From Aliivibrio sp. S4MY1 (GTDB lineage Bacteria > Pseudomonadota > Gammaproteobacteria > Enterobacterales > Vibrionaceae): DNA of 64,000 nt. Numbering within the stretch: position 1 is the stretch's first letter; each line of letters opens with the position of its first letter. The translations under genes and the position numbers were made by a program. The notes beneath the pieces are model-generated. The model did not search any database. It was not told the DNA's origin and saw nothing but the letters and a program-made list of their open reading frames with translations. Below are positions 8,648-18,371 of the stretch, in pieces. Location of the stretch: assembly GCF_028765545.1 (NCBI RefSeq), contig NZ_JARACP010000005.1, forward strand, positions 62,001 to 126,000, in the 5' to 3' direction.

Positions 8648-9532
8648 ATGAGTAACCATCCAGATAGCTCCGTTTCCTTTGATGATATTTACCTATTTGT
8701 TCTTATTGTTAGGCATAAGGGCATTAGCTCTGCCGCGCAATTTGCTGGCTTACAACGTTCAAAGGTTAGTCGTCGCCTACAAGAATTAGAAAAAGCACTT
8801 GGTCATCAATTATTGATTAGAACAACAAGAGCGATTGAATTAACCCAGCAAGGGAAATGGCTATATGAGCAAACCTCTAATCCAATCAATACCTTAGTGG
8901 ATGCAAGCCGATTAATGAAAGAGCACCATTTAACGCCAAGAGGTCGTTTAAAAATTGCAATCCCTCCAGCCCTTGGAATGACGGAAATTTTCTCCCAATT
9001 AATTGAACAGTATATGAAAGAGTACACTGAGGTTAAATTAGAGATTGAGCATCATGTTCAATCGTTGGATCTTCGCCGTGAAAGTGTTGACCTACAAATT
9101 CTGCCTAGCTATATCGAACCTTTGCATGATGACTATATTCAGCAACGCTTAATTCAAATTCCTTATAGCATGGTTGCTTCTTCTGAATATTTAGCGCTTA
9201 ACGGCTACCCTGATAATGCGGCTCAATTAAATGACTTTCATCTGCTTGCTAGTCGTTATAACAAAAGCTTGCTCCCTCAAGGGTTAGATTATCAGTTATT
9301 TAGTGATGATCTGAATCTTCTACAACGATTAGCACTATCAGGTAAAGGCATTGCTCTTCTACCTTCGATCTTAATTGAAGATAAAATCAAAAATGGCCAA
9401 CTCATTGAGGTCTTACCCAGAACTTCTTTTACTGATTTAACCATTACTTTAGTTTACCCAACACCAAGCTATTTGCCTGAAAAGACACGAGCTATGGTGA
9501 AACTATTTAGAGAAACATTTTCATACCAATGA
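8648..9532 (+). CDS. LysR-family transcriptional regulator (divergent to efflux pair)
   Basis: A 294-residue LTTR with an N-terminal winged HTH (ISSAAQFAGLQRSKVSRRLQELEKALG, about residues 24-50) and a C-terminal periplasmic-binding-like effector domain ending with GKGIALLPSILIEDKI. AGGA lies 8 bases before the ATG. Divergent placement next to the HlyD/DUF2955 genes is the AaeR/AaeAB arrangement, so it probably activates the efflux operon in response to an exported acid. The ligand is unknown. Confidence 0.88.
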   Translation: MSNHPDSSVSFDDIYLFVLIVRHKGISSAAQFAGLQRSKVSRRLQELEKALGHQLLIRTTRAIELTQQGKWLYEQTSNPINTLVDASRLMKEHHLTPRGRLKIAIPPALGMTEIFSQLIEQYMKEYTEVKLEIEHHVQSLDLRRESVDLQILPSYIEPLHDDYIQQRLIQIPYSMVASSEYLALNGYPDNAAQLNDFHLLASRYNKSLLPQGLDYQLFSDDLNLLQRLALSGKGIALLPSILIEDKIKNGQLIEVLPRTSFTDLTITLVYPTPSYLPEKTRAMVKLFRETFSYQ

Positions 9533-9547
9533 AATTAATGCCCAAAA

Positions 9548-9576
9548 AAAGCCAACATCATGAAAGATATTGGCTT
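9548..9576. terminator. Bidirectional terminator between lysR and bioD
   Basis: AAAGCCAACATC / GATATTGGCTT hairpin with an A-run on the left and T-rich DNA on the right, placed between convergent genes. Confidence 0.7.
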
Positions 9577-9614
9577 CTGTATCTTGTACTTAAATGCGTT
9601 TATAGCAATAGAAA

Positions 9615-10295
9615 TTAACTTTCTAACACATCTAAATTAATGTATTTACCCATATTTTTACGCTTAACACTTGGCATGTATGGGATTTCACCTAATTTTG
9701 GTGCTGGCATTTTATCTTCTAACATCGCGATAATCTCAGCGTAATGTTCAGTACCTGGGTTTACTCGGTTTGCTACCCAACCAATGATCTCTAAACCATC
9801 ATGTTGAATCGCCTCAGCCGTTAGCATTGCATGACTTAAACAGCCCAATTTAATGCCTACCACTAATACGACAGGCAATTTCTCTTGCTTAACCCAAGTA
9901 GATAAACAGTCATCTTTAGAAACAGGAACACGCCAACCGCCAGCGCCTTCAACCAATACTACGTCTGATTTAGCCTTTAACGCAGCTAAACCTTGAGACA
10001 GTACAGAGTAATCAATGACTACGCCTTCCGCTTCCGCTGCAATATGAGGTGATGAAGGCAATAGTAATGCATAAGGGTTTACTTCTTCGTAGCTTAATTC
10101 AACATTAGCAGCAGAGCGTAAATGGATTGCATCAGAGTTTTGAACGCCTTCGCCTTTGTCTTCAGAGCCCGCAGCTACAGGTTTGTATGCGGCTGTATTT
10201 AGCCCTTTCATATTTAATGCGTCTAAAATCGCTTTAGAAGAAACGGTTTTACCTACATCTGTGTCTGTACCTGCAACAAAAAATGCATCAATCAT
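9615..10295 (-). CDS. bioD: ATP-dependent dethiobiotin synthetase
   Basis: A 226-residue protein with the BioD P-loop GTDTDVGKT (residues 9-17), the KPVAAGSED loop that binds diaminopelargonate/[17 protein letters not shown] and the WVANRVNP segment. It closes the ureido ring of 7,8-diaminopelargonate with CO2 and ATP in the cytoplasm, the third step of the late biotin pathway. Its start overlaps the end of bioC by 8 bases. Last gene of bioBFCD. Confidence 0.97.
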   Translation of the reverse strand: MIDAFFVAGTDTDVGKTVSSKAILDALNMKGLNTAAYKPVAAGSEDKGEGVQNSDAIHLRSAANVELSYEEVNPYALLLPSSPHIAAEAEGVVIDYSVLSQGLAALKAKSDVVLVEGAGGWRVPVSKDDCLSTWVKQEKLPVVLVVGIKLGCLSHAMLTAEAIQHDGLEIIGWVANRVNPGTEHYAEIIAMLEDKMPAPKLGEIPYMPSVKRKNMGKYINLDVLES

Positions 10296-11109
10296 TACTT
10301 ATAACTCCAAAGCCTACCTGATAAGTAGCAGGTAACTTATTCAATTCATTCTTAAAAATTTGATACGCTTCTTCTACTGCTAATAGCTTTTCTTTACTCA
10401 ATAAACCTGAGTGGCGACCATTAGGTAAATGCGTTGCTCCAATTCCTTTTAAATCTTTCATTAAAGCAAGAGCAGAAGAATACGTCATCTCGACTGGCGT
10501 GCAGTCTAGTGTAAACTTGTTGCAATCAGATTGCGCTAACGCAAGGTTTACCATAGATGGAGTAATAAAATCGTTAACATGTTGATATGAATCAACCTTT
10601 GACCACGCATTTTTTAACTCAAACAGTGAGCCATCTAACAGAGTTGAAAATACAACCTTGCTTTTAGTATGAGTAACTCGATTCATTTCAGCCAGAGGAA
10701 CGGATAAATCCTGACACCATTGCAACGCTAAACTTGAAATAACCGCGTCAAATTCACTATTAATAAACGGTAAATGCTCAGCATCCCCTTGAACATAACA
10801 AATATTAAGTTCACCACAACGTTCTTTAGCTTTATCTAACATCGATTGAGACAGATCAAACGCCACAACCTTTGCACCACGCTTCAACAACTGTTCACTG
10901 CAATAGCCCGTTCCGCAACCGACATCTAATATACGCAGCCCTGACAGATCTTGAGGCAAATAAGATAATAAGGTATCCGCCACCTGACGTTGAAATTCAG
11001 CCGAGCGATCATAGGTATTTGCCGCTTTACTAAAAGCCGCTTGAATAGCTTGTTTCTCTTGGCTTGGAGTCCAATTAAAGGCTTCTATGGCGACCGCTTG
11101 ATTAACCAT
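10288..11109 (-). CDS. bioC: Malonyl-ACP O-methyltransferase
   Basis: A 273-residue class I SAM methyltransferase with motif [17 protein letters not shown], the [13 protein letters not shown] strand and a BioC-type N-terminus ([15 protein letters not shown]). It methylates malonyl-ACP to let fatty acid synthase build the pimeloyl chain. It lies 6 bases after bioF and overlaps bioD. No bioH-type esterase is present in the window, so the methyl ester must be removed by a protein encoded elsewhere. Confidence 0.95.
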   Translation of the reverse strand: MVNQAVAIEAFNWTPSQEKQAIQAAFSKAANTYDRSAEFQRQVADTLLSYLPQDLSGLRILDVGCGTGYCSEQLLKRGAKVVAFDLSQSMLDKAKERCGELNICYVQGDAEHLPFINSEFDAVISSLALQWCQDLSVPLAEMNRVTHTKSKVVFSTLLDGSLFELKNAWSKVDSYQHVNDFITPSMVNLALAQSDCNKFTLDCTPVEMTYSSALALMKDLKGIGATHLPNGRHSGLLSKEKLLAVEEAYQIFKNELNKLPATYQVGFGVISND

Positions 11110-11115
11110 AACTCA

Positions 11116-12267
11116 TCATCCTAATTTTGTTATTGCTTGTGTAAGCTGTGTAATGTCTTGTTGCGAGTGATTGGCACTTAACGTAATTCTTAACCTCGCA
11201 GTTCCTGTTGGCACGGTAGGCGGACGAATGGCAGTTGTCCACAATCCTTGATTTTTAAGTGCGGCAGAGACATTCATTGCTTTATCGGCTTCACCAATAA
11301 TAATCGGTTTTATCGGCGTGTCTGTTTTCAGCGCTCCTGAAAAACCAGCTAGATCAGATTCAAATTGTTGATTTAATTCTTTGAGTTTTTCACGTCGCCA
11401 TTCTTGTTGCTGGATCATCAATAAGGCATGAGATAACGCATGAGCTTGAGCAGGAGGCATTGCTGTTGAATAGACATGATGACGAGCAAATTGAACTAAG
11501 TAATCACCACATTCTTGATTACATAACACCGCGGCACCTGATAGACCAAACCCTTTACCAAACGTGACGACTAAAATATCAGGCGTAACTTGATACAAAT
11601 CACAGCAACCTCGACCATTACTGCCTAACACTCCACATCCGTGGGCATCATCCACCATGAACCAAGCATTATTTTCTTTGACCACAGTGGCAATATCGGA
11701 TAATGGGGAGAGATCACCATCCATACTAAATACACCTTCAGTCACCACTAAAGAAGGTGAATCACCACAAGCGTTTAATAATTTAGTTAAATGAGCAATA
11801 TCGTTGTGTTTAAAACGTTTCATTGTCGCAGGTGACAATATACCCGCTTCCATTAATGATGCATGATTGAGTTTATCTTGCAGTAAGGTATCGCCTTTTT
11901 CAAATAATGAAAAAAGCACCGCTTGGTTAGCGCTAAAGCCTGAATTAAACAGTAATGCGCAATCAAACCCAAGCCATTCAGCCAGTTGAGATTCTAAATC
12001 GGCATGAGGTTTTGAGTAACCTGTCACTAATGGTGAAGCGCCACTGCCACAGCCATACAAAGAAAGCCCTTGTTGCCATGCTTGTGTTAACTCTGCACTG
12101 CCAGCAAGACCAAGATAATCGTTACCTGAAAAGTTAATGTAAGATTGGCCATCCACCACTAATCGAGATTGATTACCTTGCTCTATTACCGTTCGAGAAC
12201 GATTCAGCCCCGCTTGCTTACGTTGAGTAAGTGCGGAGCTAATACGTCGATTAAACGCTCGCTTCAT
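11116..12267 (-). CDS. bioF: 8-amino-7-oxononanoate synthase
   Basis: A PLP-dependent alpha-oxoamine synthase of about 383 residues, with the SGNDYLGL substrate loop, [20 protein letters not shown] and the PLP lysine in [11 protein letters not shown]. It condenses pimeloyl-ACP and L-alanine. The frame is open to 12312, but ATG at 12267 (MKRAFNRRI) matches the family's N-terminus. It overlaps the end of bioB by 17 bases. There is no clear ribosome site, so translational coupling to bioB is likely. Confidence 0.95.
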   Translation of the reverse strand: MKRAFNRRISSALTQRKQAGLNRSRTVIEQGNQSRLVVDGQSYINFSGNDYLGLAGSAELTQAWQQGLSLYGCGSGASPLVTGYSKPHADLESQLAEWLGFDCALLFNSGFSANQAVLFSLFEKGDTLLQDKLNHASLMEAGILSPATMKRFKHNDIAHLTKLLNACGDSPSLVVTEGVFSMDGDLSPLSDIATVVKENNAWFMVDDAHGCGVLGSNGRGCCDLYQVTPDILVVTFGKGFGLSGAAVLCNQECGDYLVQFARHHVYSTAMPPAQAHALSHALLMIQQQEWRREKLKELNQQFESDLAGFSGALKTDTPIKPIIIGEADKAMNVSAALKNQGLWTTAIRPPTVPTGTARLRITLSANHSQQDITQLTQAITKLG

Positions 12268-13303
12268 AGAATAGATCGTCTTTTTCAGGACGAGAAGCAA
12301 CACGCTCAGCAACGCGATCTAATAATTCATGCTCTTGAACCACATCTGGTTTTTGCGCAACTTGTTGACTATTTACACCCAATTTTTTAAACAGTTGCAT
12401 ATCACTGTCTTCATCCGGGTTTGGTGTTGTCAGTAGTTTACAACCATAAAATACTGAGTTAGCACCGGCCATAAAGCATAAGGCTTGCATCTGCTCATTC
12501 ATACTTTCACGACCTGCAGACAAACGCACAGCCGATTCAGGCATCATGATACGAGCAACTGCAATCAAACGGATAAAATCAAATGGGTCAACGTCTTCAG
12601 CATCCTCTAATGGCGTGCCTTTTACTTTTACCAGCATATTGACAGGAACAGACTCAGGATGCTGAGGAAGATTCGCTAATTCAACAAACAGACCCGCACG
12701 ATCACTGTCACTTTCGCCCATGCCGATAATGCCACCAGAACAGATCTTCATTCCGGCATCACGAACATGAGATAATGTATCTAAACGATCTTGGTACGTT
12801 CGTGTTGTAATAATACTGCCGTAAAACTCTGGAGAGGTGTCTAAATTGTGGTTGTAGTAATCGAGACCCGCTTCTGATAATTCACCCGCTTGCTCTGAGG
12901 TGATCATCCCTAGCGTCATACACGTCTCAAGACCCATCTCTTTAACGCCTTTGATCATATCTAACAGATAAGGCATATCACGTTCTTTTGGATTTTTCCA
13001 AGCAGCACCCATGCAGAAACGGGTTGAACCTGAGTTCTTCGCTTTTTTCGCAGCATCCAAAACGCTTTCTACTTCCATCAGACGTTCACGATCAACGTCA
13101 GTGCGGTAATGAGCACTTTGAGGGCAATATTTACAATCTTCAGGGCAAGCGCCCGTTTTAATTGATAACAGTGTACTTACTTGTACATGGTTTGTTTGTT
13201 GATATTTACGATGTACTAATTGAGCATCAAAGATTAAGTCCATAAACGGCTTATCCATCAACACCTGTACTTCTGCTACTGTCCAGTTATGTCTCACTTC
13301 CAC
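12251..13303 (-). CDS. bioB: Biotin synthase
   Basis: A 350-residue radical SAM enzyme. The CxxxCxxC cluster is Cys53, Cys57 and Cys60 ([11 protein letters not shown]), and RLSAGRESM near residue 260 carries the arginine ligand of the [2Fe-2S] cluster. It inserts sulphur into dethiobiotin. First gene of bioBFCD, transcribed from a promoter that overlaps the BirA-type operator in the bioB-bioA intergenic region. Confidence 0.97.
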   Translation of the reverse strand: MEVRHNWTVAEVQVLMDKPFMDLIFDAQLVHRKYQQTNHVQVSTLLSIKTGACPEDCKYCPQSAHYRTDVDRERLMEVESVLDAAKKAKNSGSTRFCMGAAWKNPKERDMPYLLDMIKGVKEMGLETCMTLGMITSEQAGELSEAGLDYYNHNLDTSPEFYGSIITTRTYQDRLDTLSHVRDAGMKICSGGIIGMGESDSDRAGLFVELANLPQHPESVPVNMLVKVKGTPLEDAEDVDPFDFIRLIAVARIMMPESAVRLSAGRESMNEQMQALCFMAGANSVFYGCKLLTTPNPDEDSDMQLFKKLGVNSQQVAQKPDVVQEHELLDRVAERVASRPEKDDLFYEASV

Positions 13304-13392
13304 GTGTAAATTCCTTTCGTTAACATGCTATAACCATTGCTATTGCTAAGATCCGACCACTTTTGATTGTGCTTTTTGGTCTCTATTTATAC

Positions 13393-13421
13393 TTGGCTAG
13401 TCTACGGTTAAACGATACACT
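13393..13421 (+). promoter_or_regulatory. bioA promoter
   Basis: TTGGCT, 17 bases, TACACT directly before the operator and 43 bp before the bioA ATG. On the opposite strand TTGACA (13426-13421), 16 bases, TAGACT is a candidate bioB promoter whose -35 lies inside the operator's left arm. Confidence 0.5.
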
Positions 13422-13452
13422 GTCAACCTTAATAGATAGACAAAGTTTACAA
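13420..13452. promoter_or_regulatory. BirA (biotin repressor) operator
   Basis: Imperfect palindrome CTGTCAACC, 15 bases, AGTTTACAA between divergent bioB and bioA. It has the arms and spacing of the E. coli bio operator (TTGTAAACC...GGTTTACAA), so holo-BirA could repress both directions at once. Confidence 0.8.
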
Positions 13453-13463
13453 CTGGTGAATTA

Positions 13464-14744
13464 ATGAACAATAGCGTCGATTTGGATTTTGACCGTCAGC
13501 ACATTTGGCATCCATACACTTCTACTATAAACCCACTTTCTTGCTACCCTGTTACTCATGCTAATGGCGTACATCTCTATTTAGAAGATGGTCAAGAGTT
13601 GGTGGATGGAATGTCTTCTTGGTGGTCAACCATTCATGGTTACTGTCACCCTCACCTTAATCAAGCGCTTAAAGATCAAACCGATAAAATGGCACATGTG
13701 ATGTTTGGTGGTATTACTCATCAACCTGCGGTCGATCTTTGTAAAAAACTGGTAGAACTTAGTCCCTCACGATTAGAGCAAGTCTTTTTAGCTGATTCAG
13801 GCTCAGTAGCCGCTGAAGTCAGCTTAAAAATGGCGCTGCAATATTGGCACGCCAAAGGCCAACCTCGATCAAAGTTCATTACTGCTCGTCACGGTTACCA
13901 TGGTGATACCTTTGCGGCTATGTCAGTAACTGACCCTGATAATTCCATGCACGGTTTATATAAGGGTTTTTTACCGGAGCACTTATTTGTTGAATCTCCG
14001 ACCAGTAAATTTGGTGGTGAATGGAACCCTAAAGATATTCTTCCATTAGAAAAGATGTTGGCTGAACGCCATGAAGAGATCGCCGCAATGATCCTTGAGC
14101 CTATTGTTCAGGGCGCAGGCGGGATGCGTCTTTATCACCCTCAATATTTAAAAGAGGTTCGTCGTCTATGTGATCAATACGGCTTACTGCTAATTTTAGA
14201 TGAGATTGCGACAGGTTTTGGTCGAACAGGAAAACTGTTTGCCTGTGAACATGCCGATATTGAGCCTGATATAATGTGTATTGGTAAAGCGCTCACAGGC
14301 GGTTACATGACATTATCAGCAACATTAACCAGTAAAATTGTTGCCGATACAGTATGTAGTGGAGATGCTGGATGCTTTATGCATGGTCCAACCTTTATGG
14401 GAAATCCATTGGCTTGTGCTGTCGCTAATGCCAGTTTAGAGCTGATCCAACAAAATCATTGGCAGACTCAAACTAAACAGATTGAAACCTGCTTTTCAGA
14501 ATTACTGCCTCAACTTAAAAAACACGATGTGGTTGCCGATATTCGATGGCTTGGAGCGATAGGCGTTGTGGAATTAACCACGCCTGTTGAGATGGAAAAA
14601 ATACAAGCACATTTTGTCGAGCAAGGGGTTTGGATACGACCATTTGGTAAGTTGATTTATATGATGCCACCGTTTATTTCTCAACCTGAACATATTACTA
14701 AGTTGGTTAATGCCATTGATAGCGCATTAAGCGATCTATTTTAA
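13464..14744 (+). CDS. bioA: Adenosylmethionine--8-amino-7-oxononanoate aminotransferase
   Basis: A 426-residue class III aminotransferase. It has HIWHPYTS at the N-terminus, GMSSWWSTIHGY, the PLP pocket DEIATGFGRTGKLFACEHA and the PLP lysine in CIGKALTGGYMT. It converts 8-amino-7-oxononanoate to 7,8-diaminopelargonate using SAM as amino donor. Divergent from bioBFCD as in enterobacteria and vibrios, with the shared BirA-type operator between them. Confidence 0.97.
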   Translation: MNNSVDLDFDRQHIWHPYTSTINPLSCYPVTHANGVHLYLEDGQELVDGMSSWWSTIHGYCHPHLNQALKDQTDKMAHVMFGGITHQPAVDLCKKLVELSPSRLEQVFLADSGSVAAEVSLKMALQYWHAKGQPRSKFITARHGYHGDTFAAMSVTDPDNSMHGLYKGFLPEHLFVESPTSKFGGEWNPKDILPLEKMLAERHEEIAAMILEPIVQGAGGMRLYHPQYLKEVRRLCDQYGLLLILDEIATGFGRTGKLFACEHADIEPDIMCIGKALTGGYMTLSATLTSKIVADTVCSGDAGCFMHGPTFMGNPLACAVANASLELIQQNHWQTQTKQIETCFSELLPQLKKHDVVADIRWLGAIGVVELTTPVEMEKIQAHFVEQGVWIRPFGKLIYMMPPFISQPEHITKLVNAIDSALSDLF

Positions 14745-14773
14745 TTCAAAAGAGCAGGTTAAACCGACATAAA

Positions 14774-14809
14774 AAAACCGATACATTTAAATAAAAGTGC
14801 ATCGGTTTT
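14774..14809. terminator. Bidirectional terminator after bioA
   Basis: AAAACCGATACA/TGCATCGGTTTT hairpin (one mismatch) preceded by A7 and followed by T-rich DNA, between convergent genes. Confidence 0.78.
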
Positions 14810-14836
14810 ATGTGCTTTTAAACGTAAAATTCGTCG

Positions 14837-15046
14837 TTATTTAACTTTTGGTTCATTAGTAAAATCATCTTCTACTAGCTTGTAGATAATGAAAATAGCC
14901 AGTTCTAATAATGCGGTCAGCACCAAGCTCATGATCACGTAGCGCTCACTGAAAATACCAATACCATGTAGCACGGTTGATTGAATTACAAATGCACCAA
15001 CAATACCTAAAATCAACAATTGTAAAAACTTAATGAACTTCAGCAT
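14837..15046 (-). CDS. Small two-helix membrane protein, unknown
   Basis: A 69-residue protein with two hydrophobic helices (about residues 8-28 and 36-56) and a charged C-terminal tail (DDFTNEPKVK). AAGGAA lies upstream of the ATG. I do not recognise a family. The codon pattern and the shared terminator with bioA suggest a genuine gene. Confidence 0.6.
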   Translation of the reverse strand: MLKFIKFLQLLILGIVGAFVIQSTVLHGIGIFSERYVIMSLVLTALLELAIFIIYKLVEDDFTNEPKVK

Positions 15047-15174
15047 GTAAATTCCTTCTTTATTATCATTGTCTTAAAAATAACTTTTACTAGAGTACAC
15101 CAATTTAGTGACCACTCCATGGCTAACTTTCAATTTAAACCGCTCTTTCTTATATTTATGCCACAAAAATAGAA

Positions 15175-15732
15175 TTATTCTGGTACCCAATGTGCATTTA
15201 TCTTAGAAGTTAGAATATGATCTTCCCATGCGCCATTAATGTAGAGGTAATCTTTTGCTTCCCCTTCTTTAACAAAACCGAGCGCAGATAACACATTGCC
15301 ACTTTTTTTATTATGAGGAATATACGCGGCCATGATCCGATGAAGGTGTTGAACCGTGAACATCCAATCCACCGTATGCTCTAGCGCACGCTGCATAATG
15401 CCATTTCCTTGATAATGCTCGTCAAGAGAATAGCCCACATGACCGGCGTGAAATGGAAAGCGAGTAATGTTACTAAAACTCACTGAGCCGATAATTTTCT
15501 TCTCCTGAGTATCGAGGATCACAAAATAAAACGCCAAATTATGCTTATGTAACTCAACCAATTGCAATAAACGTTGCTTCCAACCTTCAGCGGTAAAAAA
15601 AGAGTTCGCACGCTTGGGCTCCCACGGCGCTAAATGATGACGATTACGCATAAAGTAATTAGCAATCATCACAGAATCACTGCTTTTAATTAGACGAACT
15701 TGGTAATGATCAAACTCAAAATGCACATCCAT
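15175..15732 (-). CDS. rimJ: Ribosomal-protein-alanine/GNAT acetyltransferase, RimJ-like
   Basis: A 185-residue GNAT enzyme with strong line-by-line resemblance to E. coli RimJ: NRHHLAPWEPKR, EGWKQRLLQLVELHK, IIGSVSFSNITRFPFHAGHVGYSLD, QGNGIMQRAL, HLHRIMAAYIPHNKKSGNVL and KEGEAKDYLYINGAWEDH. RimJ acetylates the N-terminus of ribosomal protein S5. The ATG at 15732 has GGGGA upstream. It lies 9 bases downstream of tyrR, so it may share its transcript. Confidence 0.9.
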   Translation of the reverse strand: MDVHFEFDHYQVRLIKSSDSVMIANYFMRNRHHLAPWEPKRANSFFTAEGWKQRLLQLVELHKHNLAFYFVILDTQEKKIIGSVSFSNITRFPFHAGHVGYSLDEHYQGNGIMQRALEHTVDWMFTVQHLHRIMAAYIPHNKKSGNVLSALGFVKEGEAKDYLYINGAWEDHILTSKINAHWVPE

Positions 15733-15741
15733 GTCGTTCCC

Positions 15742-17289
15742 CTATTTTTTCCCTATTCCATAATCTCGCAATTTATTGGCTATCGCGGTATGCGAAACGC
15801 CTAATCGCTTAGCTAACTTACGACTTGAAGGAAAATCACCGTATAATCCAGTTAGGATCATTGATTCATACGATTTCATTATCTCATCCAATGTTCCATC
15901 TACATTGATATCCATCATACTTGCTGTTTTCGCTTCAGATATTGGCAGCATAAAATGAGAGGTCTCTAACTGATTTCTATCCATTTGAGTTAACGCTTTT
16001 AGTGTCGAGCTTTTTAGCTGGCGAACGTTACCCGGCCATGAATAACTGCGTAAATACTCATACACTTCTTCTGAAATAGAGGGTTTAACAATATTTAACT
16101 CTTTACATAACTGAGCAACAAAAAATTCAAACAAAGTCGCAATGTCTGAAGGGCGCTCACGCAGCGGCGGAATTTCTAAAAATAATACGTTTAAACGATA
16201 ATAAAGATCCTCTCGGAACACGCCTTGTTCTACTAAGTCTAGTAGCTCTTTCTTACTTGCGCCAATGATCCCAACATCCACGTGGATCTCTTTTTCTTCA
16301 CCCACTCGACGGAAATTCCCATCTTGAATAAAGCGTAACAGCTTGATTTGCAAGAGCGAGCTCATTTCACTGATCTCATCAAAGAAAACCGTGCCGCCAT
16401 CCGCTTGTTCAATGATCCCCTTCTTACCTTCTGGCATATTGGGAAATGCACCTGGAGCGTAGCCAAACAATTCGGTTTCAGCGACATCATCAGGCATGGC
16501 TGCACAGTTAACCACCATGAAGGCTTTCCCTGAACGAATAGACGCATTGTGACAAGCACGCGCTAACATCTCTTTACCTGTACCTGTTTCACCTTGGATC
16601 AATAATGATTGATCAATATCGGACAATTTTTTTGCCTGCGAGATTAACGTTTTATATTTCGTTGATGATCCAACAAAATGCTCAAAGCCAAGATTCGATG
16701 ACTCTGGAATGAATGGACGAGCCAGTGTTGAATCCATAGCGGGCTTAATTATCACCACTGCGCTAGCTAAGATCGAGGTGTTATCATCATCAGTAATATA
16801 TACAGGCATGATTTCCATCACGTAATTCATGCCTTCAATATCCATAGACTCTCGCTGACGAACACGGGACTCTTCTAACCAATACATCACATTAAAATTT
16901 GGTAATAATACATTCGCTGGCTCACCAATGAGTGCCTCTTTATCTCTATTAAATAAAGACGCGACTGCCTGATTCGCATTATCGATTTTCCCTTTAAGGT
17001 TAATCGCAAATACCGGATCAGGTAAGGTGCTTAATACAGCGAGTAATTCCATATTACGACGTTCACTTGGTAAAAATGGAATTTTACGAACATCAATAAC
17101 ACCCTCTATTCTTCGAATTTTTGCCATTAATTGACTAAACTCATCAAAAGCGACTTCTGGAAAATTAAGATAGATTAACCCGGCTTTATTAATCTCAATA
17201 TCTCGTAAATCAATATTCTGAGACGCGAGAATATCTAGTAATTCACGGGTTAGACCTAATCGATCTTTACATTGCACTTCAAGACGCAC
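15742..17289 (-). CDS. tyrR: TyrR transcriptional regulator of aromatic amino acid genes
   Basis: 515 residues, GTG start at 17289 with GAGGA upstream. Domains: ACT (about 1-70, LEVQCKDRLGLTRELLDIL), PAS (about 80-190), AAA+ (about 205-430; Walker A GETGTGKE, Walker B GGTVFFDEI) and a C-terminal Fis-type HTH (RKLAKRLGVSHTAIANKLRDYG). The sigma54-contact loop is GAFPNMPEGKKG rather than GAFTGA, as expected for TyrR, which acts with sigma70. It senses tyrosine, phenylalanine and tryptophan. About 137 bp separate it from the divergent photolyase operon. Confidence 0.95.
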   Translation of the reverse strand: MRLEVQCKDRLGLTRELLDILASQNIDLRDIEINKAGLIYLNFPEVAFDEFSQLMAKIRRIEGVIDVRKIPFLPSERRNMELLAVLSTLPDPVFAINLKGKIDNANQAVASLFNRDKEALIGEPANVLLPNFNVMYWLEESRVRQRESMDIEGMNYVMEIMPVYITDDDNTSILASAVVIIKPAMDSTLARPFIPESSNLGFEHFVGSSTKYKTLISQAKKLSDIDQSLLIQGETGTGKEMLARACHNASIRSGKAFMVVNCAAMPDDVAETELFGYAPGAFPNMPEGKKGIIEQADGGTVFFDEISEMSSLLQIKLLRFIQDGNFRRVGEEKEIHVDVGIIGASKKELLDLVEQGVFREDLYYRLNVLFLEIPPLRERPSDIATLFEFFVAQLCKELNIVKPSISEEVYEYLRSYSWPGNVRQLKSSTLKALTQMDRNQLETSHFMLPISEAKTASMMDINVDGTLDEIMKSYESMILTGLYGDFPSSRKLAKRLGVSHTAIANKLRDYGIGKK

Positions 17290-17367
17290 AAAAATTCCTC
17301 AAATAATAGGTGTCACTAAATGTTTACACCAGTTTGCGTTAGAGAAAAAAAAGAGTCAAGAAACAAG

Positions 17368-17397
17368 TGATCCAAATGTGCATTTCAACCGTTTAAT
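17368..17397 (+). promoter_or_regulatory. Candidate ECF11 RpoE promoter of the photolyase operon
   Basis: TGATCC, 18 bases ending CCG, then TTTAAT. The -35, the following AAAT and the CCGT before the -10 are identical in position to the promoter in front of rpoE at 30689-30718, which suggests the same sigma factor reads both. Confidence 0.6.
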
Positions 17398-17426
17398 TTA
17401 GAAAGGAACCTAATGGAGAAATAATA

Positions 17427-18371
17427 ATGACGATTAATATTGGGATAAGCTCCTGTGTTATTGGAGAAAAAGTCCGTTTCGATGGCGGTCATAAACATAA
17501 TAAATTTGTCGAAAAAGTACTTTCTCCTTATTTTAATTACATACCTATCTGCCCTGAAGTAGGGAGTGGGATGTCAGTGCCTAGACCGACAATACGCCTC
17601 ATCAGTAATGAAGAACGCATCGCTTTGGTTGATTCTAAAGACTCTGCATTAGACTATACAGACTCTATGCTTAACTTCGCGAAACAAACGGCGAACCATT
17701 TAAAAACAGCTGAATTATGTGGCTATATTGTTTGCGCTAACTCCCCTAGTTGCGGTATGGAGCGCGTTAAGGTTTACAGTAAAAACAATGCCACCAAAAA
17801 TGGAGTCGGACTTTACACAGGGGTCTTAATGGAACAAATGCCATGGTTACCCGTTGAGGAAGATGGCCGACTTAATGATCCTGTATTGAAAGAAAATTTT
17901 ATTACTCGAGTTTTCTGCTTACATGATCTTTATCAATCCATGGAAGGGGAACCAACAGCAGGTAAAATCATTGCCTTCCATTCTCGTTATAAATATACCT
18001 TGATGTCTCACTCAACCGCTGGCTATAAAGCACTTGGGCAACTTGTTGCTAAGGTTGCAGAATATGATATTGAGGCGTTTTTTACTCTTTATCGCACGCA
18101 ATTAATGCAAACCATGTCGATACGCGCAACAAGAAAAAATAACACGAATGTGCTGATGCACTTACAGGGATATTTCAAAAAAGAGCTGGATTCCCCTCAA
18201 AAGCAAGCGCTTGCTCAATTAATTCAAGAATACAATCAAGGCATATTGCCTCTGCTGTCTCCTATTACACTAATTAAGCATTATCTTAGCTTGCACAATA
18301 ACGACTATTTAAAACAACAATCGTTTCTAGACCCGTACCCTCAAGAACTGAGATTACGCTATGGATTATAA
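17427..18371 (+). CDS. DUF523-DUF1722 (YbgA-type) protein
   Basis: 314 residues in two domains: DUF523 (about 1-150; ISSCVIGEKVRFDGGHK, CPEVGSGMSVPR, SPSCGMERV, with conserved cysteines likely to hold a metal or Fe-S cluster) and DUF1722/YbgA (about 175-310; HSRYKYTLMSHS). The same fusion or YbgA alone precedes photolyase in many proteobacteria. It overlaps phrB by 11 bases. Biochemical role not established; a link to photolyase or thiouridine-like chemistry is inference only. Confidence 0.85.
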   Translation: MTINIGISSCVIGEKVRFDGGHKHNKFVEKVLSPYFNYIPICPEVGSGMSVPRPTIRLISNEERIALVDSKDSALDYTDSMLNFAKQTANHLKTAELCGYIVCANSPSCGMERVKVYSKNNATKNGVGLYTGVLMEQMPWLPVEEDGRLNDPVLKENFITRVFCLHDLYQSMEGEPTAGKIIAFHSRYKYTLMSHSTAGYKALGQLVAKVAEYDIEAFFTLYRTQLMQTMSIRATRKNNTNVLMHLQGYFKKELDSPQKQALAQLIQEYNQGILPLLSPITLIKHYLSLHNNDYLKQQSFLDPYPQELRLRYGL

